From JAAZZIT01 sp964480525 (GTDB taxonomy: Bacteria; Bacillota; Clostridia; Oscillospirales; Ruminococcaceae), in assembly GCA_964480525.1 (NCBI GenBank), contig CAYZOV010000020.1:1-28465 (forward strand): DNA of 28,465 nucleotides, in the 5' to 3' direction. Both the position numbers and the translations under genes were made by a program. Positions 8,155 to 16,397 of the stretch are shown here, in pieces (position 1 is the stretch's first letter; the number at the start of each line of letters is the position of its first letter). The notes under the pieces were generated by a model that saw nothing but the letters and a program-made list of their open reading frames with translations, was not told where the DNA came from and did not search any database.

Positions 8155-8781
8155 TTAGAAAATCTGACTGTCAAGTTTTAGTTTGATTTTAGGCGGAAAA
8201 GTCTTGTCAAATTCTTCCGCTTCGTTCTCGTCAACCATATAGCAGTCAGGGGGCGAATATTCCCCGAAAACGCCGTCTAAACAACCTTTTTCCAGTTCTT
8301 TGCACAAAAAGAACGAATCGTCCACGTCCTGTGGTAAACCGTGATAACGAATACCGAATTTGCTGGCATAATCAAACCCACTTTTGCTGTAAAAATTATA
8401 ATTTCCCTCAATGCAAACCGCCTTAACGCCGTATTTTCGGGCTTTTTCAAGGGAATAATCAAGCAACATTTTGCCCAACCCCTGCCCTTGAAACAGGGGT
8501 ACAATGCAAATCGGACCCATAGTCGAAATGGGAATCTCTCTGCCGTCGTCAGACTTTATAACCGCACGAACAAAAACAATCTGTCCGATAATTTTGCCAT
8601 TCATTTCCATAACAAAATTCAATTCCGTAATAAAATCTGAACAAAATCTTAACTTATTTAGCACAAAATGTTCTAAACAACCCGGTCGGTAAACGTTCCA
8701 AAAAGTTTCACGAACCAAATTTTCAACCTCACGGCGTTCTTCTATTTTCTCCAAACGAATTTTTATGTCATTTTTATTCAT
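8155..8781 (-). CDS. GNAT-family N-acetyltransferase
   Basis: The 208-aa protein has the acetyl-CoA pyrophosphate-binding motif Q-x-x-G-x-G/A as FQGQGLGKMLLDYSLEKA (about 97-114). It is preceded by the ICIVPLFQ strand that follows the beta-bulge, and followed by CIEGNYNFYSKSGF, which matches the GNAT C-terminal GxxxFYxKxGF pattern. It should transfer an acetyl group from acetyl-CoA to an amine; the acceptor is not predictable. The layout resembles the YhbS-like group, which has a longer C-terminal part. AGGAGG is 8 bases before the ATG. The promoter region carries the AAACGTAAAC palindrome and the 114-bp repeats. Confidence 0.85.
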   Translation of the reverse strand: MNKNDIKIRLEKIEERREVENLVRETFWNVYRPGCLEHFVLNKLRFCSDFITELNFVMEMNGKIIGQIVFVRAVIKSDDGREIPISTMGPICIVPLFQGQGLGKMLLDYSLEKARKYGVKAVCIEGNYNFYSKSGFDYASKFGIRYHGLPQDVDDSFFLCKELEKGCLDGVFGEYSPPDCYMVDENEAEEFDKTFPPKIKLKLDSQIF

Positions 8782-8824
8782 TGTTTTTCCTCCTGAAAAT
8801 TGTTGACTTCAACCATTGTACACT

Positions 8825-9145
8825 AAACGTAAACCTGTCTGTTTACGTTTGGGTATTTTGTTCTACCGTCAACACCGACGGCAATTTCGCTGTGCGAAAC
8901 CACAAAAGTACCCGGTTTGTGTGGAATTTACGCTACGCTAAAGTAAACCTGTCGGTTTACGTTTGGGTATTTTGTTCTACCGTCAACACCGACGGCAATT
9001 TCGCTGTGCGAAACCACAAAAGTACCCGGTTTGTGTGGAATTTACGCTACGCTAAAGTAAACCTGTCGGTTTACGTTTGGGTATTTTGTTTTGCCGTCAA
9101 CACCGACGGCAATTTCGCTGTGCGAAACCACAAAAAGTACCTAAT
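8825..9145. repeat. 114-bp structured tandem repeat with AAACGTAAAC palindrome
   Basis: Copies begin at 8829, 8943 and 9057 (period exactly 114 bp; the third is partial and more diverged). Each carries three hairpins: GTAAACC-TGTC-GGTTTAC, CCGTC-aacac-GACGG and TTTCGC-tgt-GCGAAA. The first copy extends to a perfect AAACGTAAAC/GTTTACGTTT palindrome (8825-8834, 8841-8850), related to the one at 1887-1912. Because 114 is a multiple of three, a long plus-strand frame stays open across it, but its repetitive Cys/Trp/Val peptide is not credible. Confidence 0.8.
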
Positions 9146-9202
9146 TTGTGCAAATTCATGGTACAATATGGGAGGTTTTGCGTGAAAATTGCGTGCAAAA
9201 GC

Positions 9203-9319
9203 CTCCCTTTACGCCACAATCTCCAATCTTTTCATTGATTTCTTCAAAAAGCAATCTCCTTAATCATTATTTAATCAAACCTTTCGGCAGATTATAAAAT
9301 TTGTAAAAAATTCTCCCAA
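9203..9319 (-). promoter_or_regulatory. Candidate minus-strand promoter with tiny leader ORF
   Basis: TTGGGA (9314-9319), a 17-bp spacer and TATAAT (9291-9296) read toward lower coordinates. AAGGAG (9256-9261) then precedes a 12-codon TTG-start frame ending in TAA near 9213. Next is an imperfect inverted repeat, GGGAGG...CCTCCC (about 9169-9208). The transcript would run through the 114-bp repeats toward the acetyltransferase. It could be a leader RNA or a small RNA; the evidence is thin. Confidence 0.3.
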
Positions 9320-9425
9320 ACTTTTAAAAAAGCTTGTTGTGTAATGTTTGTTGTACAACTACTATTTTATTATATCAAATTGATTTTTAAAGTCAATAGT
9401 CTTAAAAGAAAAGTTACAATTAAAA

Positions 9426-9456
9426 CAAAAAAGCCACCAAATCAGGCGACTTTTTA
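9426..9456 (-). terminator. Terminator of cimA
   Basis: On the minus strand AAAAAGTCGCC-TGATTT-GGTGGCTTTTTT forms an 11-bp stem with one G-T pair and a T-tract. It lies about 30 bp after the cimA stop. Confidence 0.85.
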
Positions 9457-9484
9457 TTGTTTTATTCTATTATATATAATTTTT

Positions 9485-11068
9485 TTAAATTGGAACAACG
9501 TTTTCGTTGAAAAGTTTATACTCCAAACTGTCCTCCAACGCTTTTACAGACGCATTGAGAATGTCGGTTGAAGAACCAACCGTTGTCCAAACTTCGTTTC
9601 CGTCGGTGGATTCAATCAAAACCCGTACCGCTGCAGCCGTTGCCGAAGTCGTGTCCACAACTCTTACTTTATAATCGATAAGTTTTACACTTTTAAGCAC
9701 AGGATAAAACTCGCTGAGAGCGTTTCGCAACGCCATATCCAACGCATTTACAGGACCGTTGCCCTCACCTGCGGAAATTTTATAGCTGTTGCCCACTCTG
9801 ATTTTCACCAAACCGCAAGCAGGCGTATCCACCGAGCTATCCTGTTCGCAGATGATTTTAAAATACACAATTTCAAAAAACGACTGAAATTTTCCCAAAA
9901 ATTTTCTCACCAGAAGTTCAAACGAAGCCGACGCAGCCTCATACTGGTACCCCTTTTTTTCCTGAAGTTTCAACATTTCCAGAATATCCGAAAGTTCGGG
10001 ACTGTCCTTTGAAATTTTAGGGAAAAATTTTTCCACTTTGGACAAAACCGCAGTTTTGCCGCTGACTTCGCTTATCAAAAACTGGCGGTGATTTCCCACG
10101 CTTTCGGGGGTTATGTGTTCAAAAGATTTCGGCAATTTAGTCACACCGTCGATATGCATACCCCCCTTATGTGCAAAGGCAGACTTACCAACATATGGCA
10201 AATTATCTTCGAGTGACAAATTTGAAACCTCAGAAACAAACCTCGCACATTCGGACAGCTTTTTCAAACTGTCCTGCGGAACAATGTCATAACCCAGTTT
10301 AAGCTGGAGATTGGGAATAACCGTCGCAAGGCAGGTGTTTCCACACCTTTCGCCTATGCCGATAAAAGTTCCGTGAATCTGCTCTGCCCCTGATTTAACC
10401 GCCGAAATTGTGTTTGCCACAGCGCAGCCTGTGTCGTTATGGCAATGAATACCGATTTTTGCGGACAAAATTTCTTTTGCCTGTCTTGTAAAATCGCCGA
10501 TTTCGTCGGGAAAACACCCGCCGTTTGTGTCGCACAAAATCACATATTCCGCCCCTGATTTTTCAGCGGATTTAATCACTTCAAAAGCGTATTCCGGGTT
10601 GTTTTTTGCGCCGTCGAAAAAGTGTTCGGCATAGAAAAACACTCTTTTTCCGCACTTTTTCAGATATTCTATGGTGTCGCAAATCATAGCGATATTTTCT
10701 TCCAAAGTTGTGTGCAAAATCTGTTCGACGTGCAAATCCCAGCTTTTTCCAAAAATAGCCACAACGTCCACGTCCACCTGCGCCACGGCTCTGACCGACT
10801 TATCGTCTTCGACTTTTGCGCCAACTCGTCTTGTTGAACCAAACGCCACAACCTGTGCGTTTTTCAGTTTAACATTCTTGATTTTTTCAAAAAATTCCAC
10901 GTCTTTGGGGTTAGAAAACGGATTTCCCGCTTCGATATAATGCACCCCGAACTCGTCCAGAGCCTTAACAATGTTAATCTTATCAATCACCGAAAAGTTC
11001 ACATTTTCCCCCTGCGCTCCGTCACGCAAGGTCGAATCGAACACACAAAGTTTTTTCAAATTTTCCAT
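9485..11068 (-). CDS. cimA: (R)-citramalate synthase
   Basis: The 527-aa enzyme condenses acetyl-CoA and pyruvate to citramalate, the first step of the threonine-independent isoleucine route. The HMGL-like barrel starts FDSTLRDGAQGENVNFS (residues 10-26). It has CDTNGG, then HCHNDTG (metal-binding His-x-His) and GERCGN, and ends with a LeuA-type allosteric dimer domain containing RVVDTTSATAAAVRV and the TTVGSSTDILNAS stretch. The last feature and the length separate CimA from shorter isopropylmalate synthases. The ATG at 11068 is preferred: AAAGGTG lies about 12 bases upstream, whereas the GTG 15 bases earlier overlaps that site. An Ile-specifying T-box precedes the gene, independently supporting the isoleucine role over leucine or homocitrate synthesis. 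Confidence 0.93.
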   Translation of the reverse strand: MENLKKLCVFDSTLRDGAQGENVNFSVIDKINIVKALDEFGVHYIEAGNPFSNPKDVEFFEKIKNVKLKNAQVVAFGSTRRVGAKVEDDKSVRAVAQVDVDVVAIFGKSWDLHVEQILHTTLEENIAMICDTIEYLKKCGKRVFFYAEHFFDGAKNNPEYAFEVIKSAEKSGAEYVILCDTNGGCFPDEIGDFTRQAKEILSAKIGIHCHNDTGCAVANTISAVKSGAEQIHGTFIGIGERCGNTCLATVIPNLQLKLGYDIVPQDSLKKLSECARFVSEVSNLSLEDNLPYVGKSAFAHKGGMHIDGVTKLPKSFEHITPESVGNHRQFLISEVSGKTAVLSKVEKFFPKISKDSPELSDILEMLKLQEKKGYQYEAASASFELLVRKFLGKFQSFFEIVYFKIICEQDSSVDTPACGLVKIRVGNSYKISAGEGNGPVNALDMALRNALSEFYPVLKSVKLIDYKVRVVDTTSATAAAVRVLIESTDGNEVWTTVGSSTDILNASVKALEDSLEYKLFNENVVPI

Positions 11069-11099
11069 ACCCGTTTTCCACACCTTTCATAAACAAAAA

Positions 11100-11373
11100 C
11101 ACCTCTTATCCGTCAAGGACAAGAGGTGAAAATTTTTCCACGATACCACTCTTATTGACCTGCAAAAGCAAGCCCACTCGTTTAAACGGCACGTCTGACA
11201 ACGCACCTCTCTGTAACGGGAGAACCCGAATCTGTCTACTTGCTTTTTGGGCTTTAAACAGTCTGCTCAGAGGTGATACGCCAACGGTTTTTTGTACTGT
11301 TTTTCATCAACCAACAGCTTTCTGAAACAAAATTTTGCCACGGCACGTCCTCATCAACGCATTTTTATTATTT
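11100..11373 (-). promoter_or_regulatory. T-box riboswitch, isoleucine specifier ATC
   Basis: The minus-strand leader has stem I with GATGAGGACGTGCC, the apical AGAAAGCTG...CAG region, and a specifier loop reading CGT-ATC-ACCTCTGAG (the ATC codon is complementary to 11275-11277). It also has the T-box bulge motif AGAGTGGTATCGTGG (about 11138-11152) and a terminator (11100-11107 with 11121-11128, extended by four inner pairs) followed by TTTTTG. The bulge TGGT can pair with the ACCA end of an uncharged tRNA. Uncharged tRNA-Ile should favour the antiterminator and turn on cimA. Confidence 0.92.
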
Positions 11374-11379
11374 AAGACA

Positions 11380-11408
11380 ATTATAAACGCAACTTCCCGT
11401 TTTGTCAA
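11380..11408 (-). promoter_or_regulatory. Promoter of the cimA T-box leader
   Basis: TTGACA (11403-11408), a 17-bp spacer and TATAAT (11380-11385) form a consensus sigma-A promoter. The start point would be near 11373, at the first base of the T-box leader. Confidence 0.9.
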
Positions 11409-11436
11409 GTGTTTTTTATGAATTTATGGGGATAAT

Positions 11437-13143
11437 CTACGCAGTCACGCTGTAGACCTTTTTTGTTTTGAGAACCTTTTCAAAATCTTCCAGAGGCAAA
11501 GGCTTGTCAAACAAAAATCCCTGCACCTTCAGGCAGTTGATTTTCTTTAAAAATTCCGCCTGCATAACGTTTTCCACGCCCTCTGCGATAACTTCCATAT
11601 CAAGTTCGTTGACCATGTTTACGATATTTTTAATAACAATCTCGTCGGTTTTACTTTGTTGAGAATTTTTCTCATCAATGTTAATCAAAAACGACCTGTC
11701 AAGCTTGATAATGTCCGCATTAAGGTCCTTAATCAGGTTAAAACTGGAATAACCCGTGCCAAAATCGTCAATGGAAGTTTTGATACCGCACTTTTTCATG
11801 TTTTCCACGAACACGCACAACGCTTCGTAGTCCTCATAACCCGACATTTCCGTGAGTTCAATTTCGATATACTTATTTTCGATTTTGTACTTATCCATAA
11901 TCGCCAAAATTTCTTCGGTGAGATGGCGGTTATAGAGATTAAGTTTTGAAAAATTCACCGAAATTCGCACCATATCGAAGCCCTTGTCAAGCCATTCCCT
12001 GATATTTTTACAAACACATTCCAAAACATAAAAATCAATACTGCAAATTTTCCCCTCACGTTCAAGCACGGGGATAAAGTCGCCCGGCGGAATAATCGCA
12101 TTGTCCTTAACCCAGCGCACCAACGCTTCCGCACCGCAAACTCTGTTGTCCTCCAGATCAACTTTCGGTTGGTAAAACACCTTAAATTCCATATCTTCAA
12201 GAGCTTTTGGGAAAATGGACGTAATTTCTTTTTCCATCATAATTCGCTTAACCATGTACGGGTCAAGTTTTACAAAATCGTTCGTACCCTTGCTTCGGGC
12301 AACGTTAAGCGCCACCGACGCAGAATTAACAATATCCTCCGCCTTGTCGCCCTGCACAATTTCGTAAAAACCGCCCCTGACGGAAATTTCGGTTAAAACA
12401 ATACCGTCGTCGGCTTTAAGCGGGACGGTGATTTTTGACAAATAATCCACAAACCCGTCGTATCTTTCGTTTTTAAAAAGCACCTGAAAATTATCTCCGC
12501 CAACTCTGGCGATAATTTCGCCGTCGATAAGATAATTGCTGACGATTTTTCCGAAACGTTTCAAAATATCAATGGCTTTCACATTTCCGCTTTTTTGCAA
12601 AACATATCTGAAATTTTTAATATTAAGATACCCTACGGTATACTGCGACGCACAGTTATTCTTAATAATATTTTCCAAAAAAACGTTAAAACTTTCGGTG
12701 TTCGGCAACCCCGTTCTGGTGTCGGTGTACACGGCTTTTTTAAGCATTGTTTCAAGGTGAGAATTTTTCACGCTTAAAAAAATCATCTGCATAATAAATT
12801 TGACTGTTTCTTTGTCGGCGTTGTCCCACGCAAAACCTGCTTTTGGGTAAAATCTGCACACAGCCATGCCGATACCCATTATAGGATAGCTTTCTTCCAC
12901 AAAATTTTCCTTATCAAACGCCTGTCCGTCGGAATAGCAAATTTCCGCACCGTTTTTGTCGTCTGTAAAAACAGCGCCTTTTTTAACGCAATATTCAATT
13001 TCCGCCCGTGAAAGGCAAAGTTTGTCCGCCACAGCCGACAATTTCTCGTTTATGTACTCAAAAAATGATTTTTCGTTGTTTGAAAATCGGGAAATATCCT
13101 TTAAAAATTCGCCCAAATTTTCGTCCAAAACTATTTGTCCCAC
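11437..13143 (-). CDS. Degenerate GGDEF plus EAL c-di-GMP phosphodiesterase
   Basis: The 568-aa protein has an N-terminal region of about 135 aa without a clear family. A GGDEF fold follows whose signature is RVGGDNF (GGDNF at 215-219), lacking the catalytic Glu. The C-terminal EAL domain is intact in its key motifs: AEALVRW (338-344), ELTE (429-432), DDFGTGYSSF (459-468), KLDRSF (480-485), AEGVE and QGFLF. It should therefore hydrolyse c-di-GMP; the altered GGDEF may sense GTP, as in related proteins. No membrane segments are seen, so it is cytosolic. The start overlaps the end of the upstream GGDEF gene by 13 bp, so the two are co-transcribed and probably translationally coupled. Confidence 0.9.
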   Translation of the reverse strand: MGQIVLDENLGEFLKDISRFSNNEKSFFEYINEKLSAVADKLCLSRAEIEYCVKKGAVFTDDKNGAEICYSDGQAFDKENFVEESYPIMGIGMAVCRFYPKAGFAWDNADKETVKFIMQMIFLSVKNSHLETMLKKAVYTDTRTGLPNTESFNVFLENIIKNNCASQYTVGYLNIKNFRYVLQKSGNVKAIDILKRFGKIVSNYLIDGEIIARVGGDNFQVLFKNERYDGFVDYLSKITVPLKADDGIVLTEISVRGGFYEIVQGDKAEDIVNSASVALNVARSKGTNDFVKLDPYMVKRIMMEKEITSIFPKALEDMEFKVFYQPKVDLEDNRVCGAEALVRWVKDNAIIPPGDFIPVLEREGKICSIDFYVLECVCKNIREWLDKGFDMVRISVNFSKLNLYNRHLTEEILAIMDKYKIENKYIEIELTEMSGYEDYEALCVFVENMKKCGIKTSIDDFGTGYSSFNLIKDLNADIIKLDRSFLINIDEKNSQQSKTDEIVIKNIVNMVNELDMEVIAEGVENVMQAEFLKKINCLKVQGFLFDKPLPLEDFEKVLKTKKVYSVTA

Positions 13144-15059
13144 AAAACTTCACCCCTTTTGTCTGTGTTACGTCCTGCCTTATGACTGCGTTTTTGCTCG
13201 TACATTCTGCTGTCGGCAATACGCATTTTTTCGTAAACGTCCTCTTGGTCGTTGCACCTAGCCGACACCCAACCGCAACTTATTTTCACCTTGTACGGAC
13301 GGTTTTCGTCGGAATTGTTAAACTTTTCAATTTCTTCGCAAACTCTCTTTGCATAATCGGAAGAATAATTTTCTGAAAGTTCTTCACCCACAACGACAAA
13401 TTCGTCACCGCCGAATCTTGCGACAATTTCCCCTTGCGTAGCACAGTTTTTCAACGCCGTTGCCACCGCCACAATAGCTCTGTCGCCCTCGTTGTGACCG
13501 TATGTATTGTTAATAATATTCATGCTGTCCATATCAATGGAGAACATCACAACATTCTTTTCGTCGGTTTTGCATTTTTTGATTAAACCGCTCATAAGCG
13601 CATAAAATCCCTGTCTGTTATAAACCCCCGTCAAATAGTCCTTAACGCACATTTCTTCCAGTTTTTTCGTGGTTTTTTGCACAATAAAACGGTTACGCAT
13701 ACTTTCGATAATATTATCCGTATTCTTGATAAATCTTCTTGTATTTGAAAAATCTTTTGCGTTAATATCAAACGCCATAATGTAATATCCCATTACGTTC
13801 TGCTGGTGGTGAATAGGCATAAACAAAAAGCAGTCGTGGTTTTCAAATTCCGTTTCCATATCCGGAATAAGTTGTGAGGTGTTAAAAATTCTGGAGCCTA
13901 TGAACTCTTTGCTGTGCCTTGTCAAAATGTTGTTCATTTTTGCGGTAAAGAATTTTTTGTACCTATATTTTTCTCTTTGTTCGTCAAAACAGTCTGTGTT
14001 AAGGCAAACCCACGAATTATGGTCGGCAAAACGCCACATCTGTTCTCCGATTTTTTCCACGTCGTCGCAATGTCCCATGGTTGACGCATAAGTGAACATA
14101 TACGATTCGTGACCTTCCGACCAACCGATTGTATCGCTTAGTTCCAAAACCTTTTCCAAAACGTCCGCCGGATTTGAATTTTTACAACCGCAAGATTCCG
14201 ATATTCTCACAAAATATGATACTTCGGATTTTTGCGGTACTTCTTCGCCTGCCACCGCCTTGTCTACAAGTTCTATCATCAATCTTCCCAGTTCTTCGTA
14301 ATCGGGTTCGGCAGTAGTCAATCTCGGAGAAGTGTATTTTTCCATTTCCGCTCCGTCAAAACCCGTCACAATAACATCTTCGGGAATCCTATATCCGTGG
14401 TTTCTTAGTTCCTGACAAACCGTAATCGCCATTATGTCGTTGGCGCAAACAATAGCCTCAGGCATAACCGTGGCGGTTTTGAAAAGTTCTTCCATTGCCA
14501 TTTTTGCGGGAATCGACCAAAAAGAACCGTACATAACTTTGTTTTCGTCATACTCAATACCGTTTTCTTCCAAAACCTTTTTATATGTGTCGATTCTCTC
14601 CTGAGAAAAGCTGTTGTTTCTCATGCCCGCCATCATGTACACGTTTTTGCAACCGTGGTCTTTAACAACGTGGCTGACGATTTTTTCAAAATTATCCGCA
14701 TATTTCAGATGAACGCTTTTACAACTTTCAAATTCCTGGTCAAAAGAAAACACCGGAATACCCGATTCTTTGGCGTCGCTGACAATTTCCGAAACAGCGT
14801 CGTCACGTTCAATGGTTGCGGGCATTACAATCAAGGCGTCGATAAGGTCGTGGTTTACAAGCTTGTAAACGCTTCGTTCGCCAATTTCAAAATTCAAATC
14901 GCTGTACATATCCCCGAACGTGTTAAACAGCATTACTTTATATCCGTGTTGGTTTGCGTATTTTGAAATTGAAAAAATAACCTTTTTTTCAATTTCACGC
15001 TGAATTTCCGCCGAACATATTCCTAATATTTTGTAATTTTTCTTTTTTCCCTTAAACAT
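13131..15059 (-). CDS. LacI-type ligand-binding domain fused to GGDEF diguanylate cyclase
   Basis: The 642-aa protein starts with a periplasmic-binding-protein/LacI-like sugar-sensing module (about 10-290: ILGICSAEIQ, DALIVMPATI, PEAIVCANDIMAI, VIVTGFDG). It has no signal peptide and no helix-turn-helix, so it is a cytosolic sensor rather than a repressor. A linker region of about 180 aa (about 300-480) could be GAF-like. The GGDEF domain (about 480-630) has intact RFGGDEF (548-554) and should make c-di-GMP; no RxxD inhibitory site is visible before it. A sugar or similar ligand controlling c-di-GMP is a reasonable inference. It overlaps the EAL gene by 13 bp, pairing synthesis with breakdown. 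Confidence 0.88.
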   Translation of the reverse strand: MFKGKKKNYKILGICSAEIQREIEKKVIFSISKYANQHGYKVMLFNTFGDMYSDLNFEIGERSVYKLVNHDLIDALIVMPATIERDDAVSEIVSDAKESGIPVFSFDQEFESCKSVHLKYADNFEKIVSHVVKDHGCKNVYMMAGMRNNSFSQERIDTYKKVLEENGIEYDENKVMYGSFWSIPAKMAMEELFKTATVMPEAIVCANDIMAITVCQELRNHGYRIPEDVIVTGFDGAEMEKYTSPRLTTAEPDYEELGRLMIELVDKAVAGEEVPQKSEVSYFVRISESCGCKNSNPADVLEKVLELSDTIGWSEGHESYMFTYASTMGHCDDVEKIGEQMWRFADHNSWVCLNTDCFDEQREKYRYKKFFTAKMNNILTRHSKEFIGSRIFNTSQLIPDMETEFENHDCFLFMPIHHQQNVMGYYIMAFDINAKDFSNTRRFIKNTDNIIESMRNRFIVQKTTKKLEEMCVKDYLTGVYNRQGFYALMSGLIKKCKTDEKNVVMFSIDMDSMNIINNTYGHNEGDRAIVAVATALKNCATQGEIVARFGGDEFVVVGEELSENYSSDYAKRVCEEIEKFNNSDENRPYKVKISCGWVSARCNDQEDVYEKMRIADSRMYEQKRSHKAGRNTDKRGEVLWDK

Positions 15060-15152
15060 AAAAAATTCCTTCCGTTATGACTTTTTAATCTGTTAAAATC
15101 TCAAAACATACCATGAAATCGTTTTCTAATTTTTAAACACCTTTTCAGTTTA

Positions 15153-15181
15153 ATTTTACTACATCAAGTACAAAAAGTCAA
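15153..15181 (-). promoter_or_regulatory. Promoter of the GGDEF-EAL operon
   Basis: TTGACT (15176-15181), 17 bp and TAAAAT (15153-15158) on the minus strand, about 95 bp before the ATG at 15059. Confidence 0.75.
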
Positions 15182-15340
15182 GGTGAGGGGGATTTTTCTT
15201 TTACAATTTGTACAAATTAGCTAAAATCATTTGTGAATTTGTGGTGGTTCTTAAATCGTGTTTACATTTTGTCAAAAAACAGTCTGATTTTTTGTTTAAC
15301 AGTTTTTGCGAAAATTCAGACAAACCCACTAAACTGTCTA

Positions 15341-15369
15341 TTGACTTTTAAGCAAAACTGGGGTAAAAT
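15341..15369 (+). promoter_or_regulatory. Promoter of the lipid kinase gene
   Basis: TTGACT (15341-15346), 17 bp and TAAAAT (15364-15369). The hexamers and spacer length match those of the divergent promoter at 15153-15181. Confidence 0.75.
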
Positions 15370-15406
15370 TAAAGTAATTAACGACATTAAGGAGATTTTG
15401 CGGACA

Positions 15407-16339
15407 ATGAAAAAATTACTTTTTGTTTTTAACCCAAACGCAGGAAAAGGCACAATTAAAGAAAGTCTTTGTGATATTATAGATATTTTTACCAAAGGCG
15501 GGTACGAAGTCACCGCATATCCTACGCAGGCAAAACTTGACGGTTATCAAAAAATTTTAGAGGACGCACACAATTATGACATTGTGGTTTCGTCGGGCGG
15601 CGACGGAACAATGAGCGAATCTATCAAAGGAATTATGGGAAGTTCCACCAAAGTGCCTTTGGGATATATCCCCGCAGGCACGGTAAACGATTTTGCCCGA
15701 AGCATGGACATTCCGAAAAACATGGTCGAAGCCGCAAAAAACGTGGTTTCGGGAGTGCCGTTTGCTTATGACGTAGGGTCGTTTAACGGAGATTATTTCT
15801 GTTATGTGGCGGCTTTCGGAGCGTTTACGGACGTATCATACGAAACACCGCAGTCCACCAAAAACATTCTCGGTCACACGGCTTATCTCATTGAGGGGGT
15901 TAAGCGCATAAAAACTCTTGAAGCCTTTGATATAACCGTAGAACACGACGGCGAAATTTACCGTGATGATTTTATTGTGGGGCTTATCTCAAACACCGTT
16001 TCCATAGGCGGTTTGTCAAATTTGGTTGCTAAGGGAGTTGTGTTTGACGACGGACTTTTTGAAGTTACGCTTATCAAAACGCCTAATTCTCTTATTGAAC
16101 TTAACAAAATTCTCAACTGTCTGCTTATGAAAAATCTTGATTCCGAATATTTTTACACTTTCAAAACCTCCCGTGTGCGTTTTACTTCCGACCAAGAAAT
16201 CAAATGGACGCTGGACGGCGAAAGCGGCGGAAGTTATAACGTTGTGGATATTGAAAATTTAAAACAGGCTGTGCAGGTTATTATCAAAGACCAACCGCCG
16301 AAAAATTCCGACGCCGCAAACCCACAACCGCAAATTTAA
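15407..16339 (+). CDS. DagK/YegS-like lipid kinase
   Basis: The 310-aa protein has the diacylglycerol-kinase catalytic fold: NPNAGKG (9-15) nucleotide-binding loop, SSGGDGTMSE (62-71) and GYIPAGTVNDFARS (86-99). It should phosphorylate diacylglycerol or a related lipid with ATP at the inner face of the membrane. It has no transmembrane segment. The ATG at 15407 is used because AAGGAG ends 12 bases before it and the promoter at 15341-15369 lies inside the longer frame that opens at 15233, which therefore cannot be all coding. The gene is divergent from the c-di-GMP operon and is followed by a terminator. Confidence 0.9.
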   Translation: MKKLLFVFNPNAGKGTIKESLCDIIDIFTKGGYEVTAYPTQAKLDGYQKILEDAHNYDIVVSSGGDGTMSESIKGIMGSSTKVPLGYIPAGTVNDFARSMDIPKNMVEAAKNVVSGVPFAYDVGSFNGDYFCYVAAFGAFTDVSYETPQSTKNILGHTAYLIEGVKRIKTLEAFDITVEHDGEIYRDDFIVGLISNTVSIGGLSNLVAKGVVFDDGLFEVTLIKTPNSLIELNKILNCLLMKNLDSEYFYTFKTSRVRFTSDQEIKWTLDGESGGSYNVVDIENLKQAVQVIIKDQPPKNSDAANPQPQI

Positions 16340-16348
16340 TAAAAAAAT

Positions 16349-16388
16349 TCCCGATTGCGACGAAAAAAGTTACAATCGGGATTTTGTT
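16349..16388. terminator. Shared terminator between lipid kinase and spoVT
   Basis: Stem TCCCGATTG/CAATCGGGA (16349-16357 with 16373-16381) is flanked by A-runs and T-runs. It can serve both convergent genes. Confidence 0.75.
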
Positions 16389-16397
16389 TTATTAACG

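Noticed and set aside
8781..9185. 134-aa plus-strand ORF with three identical internal repeats
   Set aside because: The frame stays open only because the repeat period (114 bp) is divisible by three; the start overlaps the acetyltransferase ATG and has no ribosome binding site.
13131..15059. LacI-family transcription repressor
   Set aside because: The ligand-binding fold is present but there is no helix-turn-helix; the output domain is GGDEF, so it is unlikely to bind the operator array directly.
15233..15406. 58-residue N-terminal extension of the lipid kinase
   Set aside because: It contains the promoter (15341-15369) and precedes the conserved NPNAGKG region; the ATG at 15407 has a ribosome binding site.
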